Part shown: positions 54,841 to 64,000 of the stretch, one piece after another | How positions within the stretch are numbered: position 1 is the stretch's first letter | Layout: each line of letters begins with the position of its first letter | Assembly (NCBI GenBank): GCA_026745465.1 | Contig: JACYXH010000802.1 | Coordinates: forward strand, 3,695,758 to 3,759,757 | Length of the DNA stretch: 64,000 nucleotides | Direction of reading: 5' to 3' | Source: Lota lota | Lineage: Eukaryota > Chordata > Actinopteri > Gadiformes > Lotidae | Translations under genes and position numbers: made by a program | Notes under the pieces: model-generated | Told to the model about the DNA's origin: nothing | Seen by the model: the letters and a program-made list of their open reading frames with translations, nothing else | Databases searched by the model: none

Positions 54841-55269
54841 GAGATTGGAAAATCGCACGTAAGGCTTACATGCTTTGATTGCTTCAGTAAAGAAAACTGC
54901 ACCACAGCGCCACCTAGTGGCTATTCTGCTTAAGTAAAATGATAAGTTCTAAGAATCGCTTGGTAGCTAAAATCAGTAAACGGTGAAACTAAGGCTAATT
55001 CTTCTGCAGTAAATGGGCCAACATTCAGCAAAACGGGACTAGTCTCTGCAGGTAGGTAATCTAAATTGGAAAACGGTAACACTGAATATCTACAAAAATA
55101 TGTTATAGGTAGGGCCTATAGTCTACGATGTTGGATAAAATATACTAAAACGCAGAATTGTTGTTAGTTCCGTTATAATTCCTGAAACATGTCAAACAAC
55201 GTTTCTCCTTTTAGAAACCAAAGAGAACTTGATCTACGTTCCACTCCATCCCCACAGCTACCATAGTAA

Positions 55270-55398
<129 letters not shown>

Positions 55399-55833
55399 GA
55401 CTTGGAGCATGTAGGAAATATCAACACCTGACATCCTCTCTTCAACGGAACCCAACTGAACTGTGAGATTATATAAAGATACACCACATAAAGGTTTACA
55501 GGCTGCATCGTTTTTTAACCTTGATTTATTTATTTATTTATAAAAAATGCACCTGAGAATCTAACTGTTATGAAACAGTTAAATTGTACATTACATTTTC
55601 ACAACCCCAGGTTGTGGAAATGTAATGTAGGCTTACTGTTATGAAATGTAGGGTACAATTCTCTGTGAGGTTAAAGTGTTATGTACGCCAACTGTAATGT
55701 TGGCCTATAAATTATAACATCCATGTCCATGTCAATTCTGAGCTTGTGCGTACGCCAGTCCATGCCAGCCTCCCCCTTCTCGGGGATAAACAAAGTGTCA
55801 GATCGCATCATAGAGTGTTAGCTTCTAGCTAAA

Positions 55834-57628
55834 TCAACTGAGCTTCTCCATGCCCTCCATGTTGTTATCCACGTGGTACCGAGCCCACTTGTGCAAGCGG
55901 CTGTACAGCGGCACCCCGCCGTTCTCCCGGTACAGGTAGACTCCCGCCACGCGGTTCCAGTCCTTGCTCTGGACGGGTGTGGAGGCTCCCGCGTGCACCT
56001 CCACCTGCACCTTCTCCTCCGCGTCCAACGCCACAAAGCCAAAGAAGCTCTTGACGTTCTCAGCGGCGCACAGGTTGGCGTGCACAGCCGCCGTGCGTTG
56101 GAACAGGTCCTGCTCGCTGGCGTGGAACCGGCTCCAGTACTCCTCCTGCTGGTACCCGAAGGGAGAGCAGCAGCGCTTGGCGCACAGCATCAGGAAGACC
56201 GCCACTGCCATGGCCGCCACAAGCAGCCAGCCCAGCAGCTGGAAGAAACCAGACCAAGAGTGAAGAGATGGGAAATCCAATTAGTCTTGGGCTGGATGCT
56301 GAGGATGATCGGATAGGAGCAGCCCTGGTATCAGCTCTGCTCCCTCCTACTACCGAAATGCAATTTTAGAACTCTTATTTCCTTTGAGCCGTGTGTTAGA
56401 CGCAAGCAAGAAGAATAAGAGGAGATGAAGAACAACAACGACAAAAGCAACAAGGAGAACACATTTGGGGTCAGTTCCAACACTCTTTCAGAATGCTTAA
56501 ACTGAGGCTTAATCACTCAAGCTTTGAGAACCAGCAGCATCGTGATAAAGGGGCAATGTGTGTTTGGGACAGCTGAGCTGCTTCTTTGTCATTAAAGGTG
56601 AACCTGACCAATCATAACCTTAAGATTTCATAACCATGTAAACCATGTAAATCTATAATGACAAAAAATGTGTGGCCGATTACTCCTTGTGGACTAGCAT
56701 TCGACAATTGGTTCAGCGGTTACAATGGACATTGAAGAATGCAGCCCTGTAGTTTTTTTTATTGATATATACCGCTTCTATGGAGAAGAGAGTTAGAACA
56801 GATGGGAAAATGGGTTAAAGAAGAGAGGGGAGACTAAATGACTAAATTAGGTTATTTAAAGGGCCTCTATTTTACCACCAGGTGTGATGTTGGTAATGCT
56901 GCCAGTTGTTAGTCTACTGGGTAGGCTGGCCAATTGAGCTATCCATCATACATCTGGACACTCCCACTTGTGATGTCCCCAGAGGGTAGTTTTAAAAAGG
57001 CTTGTTATGTCTAATCAAAATTACGACTGGTGGTAAAAAATCGGTCAAACTGATAAAAATCAAAGTTCCTCAGTACCTGAGACTCATACTTCAGTCGTCG
57101 CTCGATCTCGTCCCAGAAGGGCAGGAGCTCTCTGGGAACTGTTCCTCTGCAGGGGAACTTGGCCATCAGCTGGATGATGTTGCGACCCTGCGGCGGGAAT
57201 CCCTCCAGCGTGTTCGGGTCGACGAACTCGCTGAGCGCACACAGGTACGCCTCGCCCTGCAGCAGCGAGATCACCACCCAGGTGACCGGGGCGATGGCCG
57301 CCCGGCCCATGATGTTCCCCGTCACGGCGAACACGGCCACCATGGCCAGCTTGCGGCACTGCCTAATGCGGCATTCCGATAGCAGGTCCCAGGTGCTGCG
57401 GTTCATCATGACCCCAAGGAGGAAGAGGACCAGGGCGGGAACGCCGATGGCGGCCAGCCCGTAGCGGTGGTTCCTCTCAGGGGAGCAGGGGCAGCTGAAG
57501 GCGAACACGTTGTACATGGTCTGGCTGGCCACGGTGCCCAACGCAATCAGCCCGTTGAAGATCATCACATCCTTGCTCTTGAAGAAGAGCGAGACGAACT
57601 TGAAGTTCTCCGTGACCAGTGCCGCCAT
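55834..57628 (-). CDS. calhm2: Calcium homeostasis modulator 2
   Basis: CALHM proteins form large-pore plasma membrane channels; CALHM2 is implicated in ATP release. Two exons, 57077-57628 and 55834-56238, give 318 aa, the typical two-exon layout. The start MAALVTENFKFVSLFFKSKD is nearly the human one. Cys46 and Cys48 (FSCPCSPERN) are the conserved extracellular cysteines, paired in the family with those in YLCALSEF and KFPCRG. Four hydrophobic segments are visible, the last beginning in exon 2 (LLGWLLVAAMAVAVFL). The cytoplasmic C-half holds YWSRFHASEQDLFQRTA and the family signature GVYLYRENGGVPLYSRLHKW. The intron contains a MITE. calhm3 lies upstream on the same strand. Confidence 0.95.
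56858..57040. mobile_element. MITE family B, copy 3 (in calhm2 intron)
   Basis: It opens with gggcctctattttaccacca and closes with gactggtggtaaaa, its inverse. Inside it holds acactcccacttgtgatgt. This is the most complete of three copies. Confidence 0.65.
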
Positions 57629-60304
57629 CTTGGATCTGGGTGGAGGGTTGGTGTGGGGAGAACAGAGGATGCGGGAAGATGGAGGGTGGGGTGGGGAGTG
57701 GCTTCAGGGGGTCCAGTTGATTCAGGCTGTTGTAGAGAAGAGAGAAGGAGAACGTGGGGTTGTTTTCAGTCTAGTCTGGGGTTTGGTTGTTTTTTAGAAA
57801 AGAAAGATACAGATTGTTTTTTGTGCAAAAAAGCAGCATGGCGTGTGGAGGAAGGTTTTATGAATACAGCCATTCAAGTTTTTTCCAGTCGACTCTTGGC
57901 TACATATAGACAAACAGACATGCTCAAACATCCTAAATCTGTAAAAATTACAAATAAGGCAAACAGGAAAACTTACGCTGCAGAATAGTTTTCCGTTTAA
58001 CGATCATGGTATGGCATCAATCTGAAGAAAAAAGACCTCCAAGGAAATCCAAATCCTTTGGATTACTTTCAAAGGAAGTACGATTGGGAAGGATTACTTT
58101 TCAATGGCAGAACTAGCAAAGAAGGGAATTTGGATTTTTAGAAGAGCGGTTCCTTTGTGTATGCGAGACGGGCTATGAAAGTATGTGTGTTCAAGTCTGG
58201 GCACAGACGATGAGTCAATGTCAGGAACTGCCCCCTTGGTTTCCTCTGCTGTAAAAAAAAAAAAAAAAAACTAACCAGAAACACATGTGAGAGAGGTTCA
58301 AAGAATGACATAGTACTTCGACATACCAATCTCCATATTGACTTTCACTATTTGCTTCATTATGGAGTTAACTTAATGCTGGTATATTTTATTTCAAGGT
58401 ACTCGAATGGAATAGCTCAGTGACAGTTGACATATGGCCCATGATGTTTATAGATTCTCTTCTCAAGACAAGATTGAGAAGACACATTTTTAACAGTGAA
58501 TGGTCATGTGCCTCATGATGATTCGAAGGGACTAGATTGATTAGTGTGTTGTTCCACAAAATAATGGCGTGGGTCATTGTTTTAAAGGGTGCTTCAGAAT
58601 TTTGTATTTTTTTTAAACATTCATAACATGAATACATTGCTTAGCTCTGACTCAACTCAAAAATCTCGTTGAGTTGTATCCATCGCTCTATCGAGATAGA
58701 AAGTGAGAGAGAATGGTTGAAAACGTGTGAGTTTCTTTACAAGACAGTACCGATTTTAAAGGTCATTAGATATTCGTATTTGTGCAAAGGTTGCGAACAT
58801 TTACAATGCACCAAATGTGAAATTGGTGATTTATCATATTATGCGTATACCAAAACCGAAATCATTTTGGGGGGTGTAGCTTTAAATGTGTGTTGTATTT
58901 GGGTGGTTGCTATGAAACCTGTTAACCACATACAGACGAGTTGGCACATTGACAGCCAGCTCTTTTTCATAAATCAGCGTTGCTCTTTTCGGTTCTGCTC
59001 GATTTCTATCAGTCCAACTCGACTTTTGGTTTCAAGTTATTACTTATGTGGCCTTCACGTAGTTGAAGTGATTTTATTCACACAGGACATACATTTTGTA
59101 AACATATATTTTTTTTACATTACAGTATTGTCAAATATATTCGTCGTATTATATCTCATTCGAATAAAGCTTATTTTTTCACTCTTAACATTTACACTGA
59201 GCTCATAGATTTCAGTTTTACGCCACGAGTCCATACAAATACTCACAAAACTTTGCATTCAAAAGTATATTTCAATAAATATAGCTATGGTTTCTATCTC
59301 TGTATTTAAAATATTTGGTTTAATGCAAAATCTTTGCCAATATGTTTTCAATTGAAACTTGGTTCCCTATTGAATGTATTTTATAAAGGTCTTCTATTCA
59401 TATTAAAGTGAGATCATTAATATTTGTATGATGACCAATCATCATCATGATTTCAAGACATGATAGACAAGCTCACCTGTGTTAAAATGGGCCGTGTGGC
59501 TTCGCTTAGGTTCTGATCGTTACCCAGAAGGTTCACTCTGTATTCAGAGCCAACTCAACCACCTGTATGCAAAAGCAGCCAAACCTATTCAAATAGTCCA
59601 CAGTGCACAGCCTGCCTTACACTAGACCATACCTTGTTGTCTGGCTTCAAACACAAAGGATGAGATGAGCAATAGGATCCTACCCGCTTCTCCCACCGGC
59701 TCATACTAGAGCAGGAAAAGGTGTTATCTTATTTACAACCTGAACTGTTTCAATTACACTGCCATGCCTGAGATGCATGCATTACACACATGATATACAC
59801 AAGGTTATCCACAGCCTTTATTTGACAGTTTGATGGTTTTTTGAAGCTATTAGCACAATTTCAATCCTTTTTGAATAAAAAAATATTTGTATCTATATCT
59901 TTCTGATATATTAAATAAATGTCCCCCCCACAATTTGAATTCTGCTGATGCTACTGACAATAACAATAAGGTTGCAGAAGCTTTACTATGGATATACATT
60001 TAGTGAAATATCTCTCTTCCTCCCATACACACTGTCCTTAGACATGTGCATTTAGATAAGGCATCACTGTAAGTTGATGTGGATGAAAGTGTCAACTAAA
60101 TAATAAGTCATAGACTATAATAAGTATAATAATAAGTAGACACACACTCATCCACAACTCCTCCGCTCACAAACAGACAGCCTCATCCAGCAAACCCACA
60201 CAACATCTGTCACAGTCTGTATAGTCTCTATGCACTTGCATTTACACACATACTGATCCAGCAACCACACTCGCCCACCCACCTAGCCTGCACCTCTCTG
60301 TGCG
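57629..60304. other. calhm2-calhm3 intergenic region
   Basis: It should hold the calhm2 promoter and calhm3 3' UTR. A SINE tail-like stretch lies at 60060-60110. A 179-codon open frame at 58669-59208 has no recognisable product. No calhm1 gene is seen between the two family members. Confidence 0.6.
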
Positions 60305-62213
60305 CTAAACATCCGAGTAGAGGCACCTCCCGTGGGGGTCCTTCCAGGTGATGCAGACCCGGTTGCGGTGGGCGATGTGGGTCACGTCCAGGTCCGGCTT
60401 GCAGGCAAACCACTTCACCAGCATCCGGTTCACCTGCTCCTGCCTGGTGATCCCATACAGCTTCTCTGCCTGCACTTCTTCCTCCTCCCTTTCACCTCCT
60501 CCTCCTCCTCCTACTCCCCCTTCGTCCTCTACTACCTGGCGGTAGCCGGTGAAGGGCGGGTGGGGGTAGGGCAGGTGCAGCACCTCCCGCTCCTGCTCTT
60601 CCGCCTGCACACCTTCGAAGAACTGCACCACGCACTTGCGGGCGAAGTCGCGGGCGTGCAGCGCGACCGTCTCGTCAAACAGCTTCTGCTCCACGTCCAG
60701 GTAGTTGCTCCAGTAGCGCGTTTGCATGGAGCTGCCGTGGTTGTCGAAGCACGGCTTGATGAGCCGGCCCAGCGCCCCCACCATGATGAGGAACAGCAGG
60801 ATGGACCAGCCGATCGCCTGGAGGGGGGATGGCAAGCAACAGAGGACAAATCACGGCGGAGAAGGTCTTATCTAGCTTTGGGAGACTGTAGGTGAGGAAA
60901 GGGGAAGCTTTTCAAAAGGAATCGCTCATTGAGATGATTGTATGAAACAAACAAGGAGTGTCTGAATGTCAGAGTGAGTGAGGGTGTGTGTCCAGGTATA
61001 AATCCAGCCTACCTGTGAATAACAACGGACGTAGCGTGACACGGCCTTGCGGAAGGAACTGTTCTTGAAGATGGCGTCCTCCTTGCAAGGAACCTTGGCC
61101 ATGAGTCTGTGCACGTCCAGACCAGTATTGTTGGGCATTCCTGAGAAGAAACCACCAAGGGTTCCCCCAGGGGTGGAATTATGGGGGAGACAGGATTCCA
61201 AAATTACTGGGGGAAAATCGCCCACAACCCCCCTACACTGCTTTGGAATATTTGGTGACCCCCAAAACTTGGATACACAGAGTGTGTTGACGTGGGTCTC
61301 ATCCACGTACCGGTGAAGGTATTTGGATCCACACCCATGCTGAAGGCACATATGAAGATCTTCCCGTCCATCAGAGTCACCAGGATCCAAACCATGGGAG
61401 CCAACAGGGATCTCTGAAGCATGGAGGAGAACAGAAACCTAGGGAGAAACCCCATTGATTTATGTATTAGTACTGTTATTCTCATGTTCTTGGGGAATTT
61501 AAGGTGCGGGGGGGGGGGGGTTTAGTTGGCAGCAATCTGCAACCTCACCGCTAGATGCCACGAAATCCTACACTATACACCTTTAACAAAACAAAAGATT
61601 CTAACTATCAAATGTAACAGTTAACCAGGAACAGCATTTGAAACAGGCCTAGTCCATTTTAAATAGGATTGTTGTAGGTCTGCCTTCCTCATTCCTCCAA
61701 CATTTTATGTATTGATAAACATAAAACAAAATCCAATTTAGATAACGTACTTCATTGATTTAACTTTATTTTGATATATACAGTTGGACAATTTCATTCA
61801 AAAATAAAAACAGGAATTAAAGCAGCTTTAAAAAATGTACTTTACGATAGCAAAAAAAGAAAAGAAGAAAGAACGGGGGTAAAGCTACCAAAAAACAACA
61901 TATTCAGTGAAGGAAAACAGACTCACTTCACCACGGCAGGGTTTTTAGTCCTTTTCCCGATCGGCCTCATCCACTCGTCCATCATGATGCCGGTGTGTCG
62001 GTTCACCAACACGCCCAGAAAGAAGAGGATGATCGGGGGCACTATCATCACGCCCATGGAGTACAGCTTGTTGTACTGGGGCAGGCAGGGGCAGTTAAAG
62101 TCGAAGCTGGTATACAGTTTGACGCTGACCAGCGCTAATACGATGCAGATACCGTTGGAGATAGACTCTGAGTTGGTCTGGAAATACTGTAGGACCAACT
62201 TCATGCGGTCCAT
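60305..62213 (-). CDS. calhm3: Calcium homeostasis modulator 3
   Basis: Pore subunit that joins CALHM1 in the fast ATP-release channel of mammalian taste cells. Four exons, 61927-62213, 61311-61438, 61013-61140 and 60305-60817, total 1,056 nt and 351 aa. The start MDRMKLVLQYFQTNSESISN and FDFNCPCLPQYN (Cys41, Cys43) match CALHM3. LQRSLLAPMVWILVTLMDGK, LMAKVPCKED and SFRKAVSRYVRCYSQAIGWS follow in the family order. The C-terminal domain has YWSNYLDVEQKLFDETVALH. A Gly- and Glu-rich insert (about residues 276-300) lies before EKLYGITRQEQVNRML and looks like a repeat-driven expansion. ATG 62213 is preferred over the in-frame GTG upstream. Confidence 0.93.
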
Positions 62214-63168
62214 GATGGCCACCTGGATTCTACCATATTAAGCGGAAAACGGGAGTAATTAATTATTCTCTTGACGAAGTGTTTCAACTTTCAGAAATTT
62301 AATAATTATTTCAGGAACATTGTTTTCATTTTGGCCACAAGACTGACAACATATGTAGCCTACTTTGCAATGTAGGCCTAGAGATCAGATGTAGGTCTAC
62401 TTTATAAAACCAAGACTTAAAATTTGGTTGACAGCATAAAGTAGAACTACAGGTCAGACAGCCTAACAGTGGAATTAAATCGGAATCAAACTACAAACCT
62501 TTATATGAAATATCTCTAACGCACCTGTATTTCAATCTATTAACACTTACGGTTTAATAATTGCAAATGACAAGACAAAGTAAAATCTTACGTAGCCTAC
62601 CTGTGTGCTCATACGCAGCTGGAATCCGAGCGTTTGTACCACCAGTCAGTAAACAAATCACAGGAGTCAGACAATGAGACTGCCCACTGACCACACCCCG
62701 GGCCCAGCCCTGCCCTCAGACTTTGCAGAGGTCTGTGTGTGTGTTCTGGGGAGATGCTTCGAAAACAAGTCAGCAAAGGTTGCCCACAAGGGAAACGTGA
62801 AATTTACCAACCTAGCTAAAACGCGTTACAAAAAAAAAATCACTTCACTATTACTCAAAGAATATATATTGAAATCATTGGCATATTGATGATGGCATCA
62901 AGTGTTACAAGCAATTAAAGTTGAGATAGCATTAAAAGGTTCAGAAGATAATTCTCCAATCGCACCCTGCACCTCAATGATGACACCAGCATATTGAACA
63001 AGTTGTATATTTTAGATATGATTTATTGACATTTTTGTATAAAAAAAAAGAAAAGAAACAAGGATAAAAGATCAAGTCGTATGTTCCAAGTTTGCTTTGG
63101 GGCCATGAAAGTGCTTTAACCAAAATGACTTGCTTGGTCTTGGAATGGGCAGAGAACGCCACTCAACT
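62214..63168. other. Region upstream of calhm3
   Basis: Non-coding as far as I can see; it should include the calhm3 promoter. A minus-strand AATAAA near 63020 could end a transcript from the right. Confidence 0.5.
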
Positions 63169-63357
<189 letters not shown>

Positions 63358-63578
63358 TGAGCAGAAATACGCTCTTTTACGTTCAGTCACAGGAGAACAA
63401 GAAGAAAAAGCTACCACAGGTCAATAGCAAGACCAACAGTAGTTTTTCCTGCTTAAAAATGCCAACCAACAGTAGTTTTAGAACATTAATACAGAGTTTT
63501 CACTGGACACACAAACACCAGCTTTATACCTTTTCAATCACAAACAGTTTAAAGTGAATTTTTTTGCTGAAGTCTCCC

Positions 63579-63667
63579 TCAGGGCAAAAGGATCTCGGAG
63601 GACTCCTTCGCCTCCATCACCCGGAACACCCCCACCTTCTCTTGCTTCATTTTCTTCCTCTCTTTGC
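63579..63667 (-). CDS. Possible terminal exon of an unidentified gene
   Basis: A good acceptor (ctctttcag) is followed by an open frame encoding about 29 residues, GKERKKMKQEKVGV continuing to ESSEILLP and a TGA stop, with AATAAA farther on. I do not recognise the protein. A second frame is also open here, so the reading is uncertain. The rest of the gene would lie beyond the right edge. Confidence 0.3.
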
Positions 63668-64000
63668 CTGAAAGAGACAATCAGCATTAATCTAATGTCT
63701 GTACAGAGCGTTTCAAGTGTGTCGTCAAAAAGCCCTTTACTACACACAAAAGGTGTGTGCGTCTATCGCTCATTAAGAAAAAAAAAAAAGAAAGAAAAGG
63801 TGCTCATCATCTAAAAACCATTACATGTGTAACACTAGGACGTGCTTTATCTGTGGTTTCTAGGGTTATAATAGCCCCACAATGGTAGCAACAAGAAATG
63901 ACCCGACGTTTGGCTTATAAATATGATGGATGGACAAGATGCATTTCATTGTCCACAAAGTTGAAAATCTCAGTAAAAAGGATCAGTAAACCAGTTGGAA

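Noticed and set aside
58669-59208. 179-codon open frame on the plus strand between calhm2 and calhm3
   Set aside because: It starts with TTG, has A/T-driven hydrophobic composition and resembles no family I know. In A/T-rich spacer such frames arise by chance. Conservation in another fish would revive it.

Overview
This is a stretch of vertebrate nuclear DNA, most likely from a teleost fish. The genes are split by GT-AG introns, their products match vertebrate families, and the DNA between them is full of dinucleotide microsatellites, a Tc1-type transposon, L2-like LINE fragments and tRNA-derived SINEs typical of ray-finned fish. I cannot name the species. Gene models were built by hand: exons were joined by splice sites, reading phase and resemblance to family proteins recalled from general knowledge. 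No alignment was run.

Layout, left to right. (1) 466-5244, minus: the first six coding exons of collagen XVII (col17a1); the rest runs off the left edge. (2) 9637-10895, plus: sfr1, a recombination cofactor. (3) 11069-32847, minus: cfap43, a ciliary WD40/coiled-coil protein, complete in 38 coding exons (1,645 aa). A broken Tc1 transposon sits in its last intron. (4) 33110-35054, plus: gsto1, omega-class glutathione transferase, head-to-head with cfap43. (5) 35.4-37.0 kb: a repeat nest. (6) 37271-39852, plus: ina (alpha-internexin/gefiltin), a neuronal intermediate filament. (7) 41162-45889, minus: pcgf6, a Polycomb PRC1 RING protein. (8) 48069-52319, minus: an RNF122-like membrane RING E3 ligase. 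(9) 55834-57628 and 60305-62213, both minus: the channel genes calhm2 and calhm3. (10) 63579-63667, minus: a possible last exon of an unidentified gene at the right edge.

The genes do not form an operon or a single pathway. They form a conserved neighbourhood: col17a1-sfr1-cfap43-gsto1 keeps the order and strands I recall for human 10q25.1, and ina-pcgf6-calhm2-calhm3 matches nearby 10q24.33. Here the two blocks abut, and an RNF122-like gene lies within the second.

I found no convincing new biological system. The points most worth checking are two introns with GC donors in adjacent genes (gsto1, ina), microsatellites sitting directly on splice sites and a polyadenylation signal, a palindromic MITE present twice, a second MITE family with a shared terminus, a LINE/SINE pair sharing a 3' tail, and overlapping 3' ends of sfr1 and cfap43.
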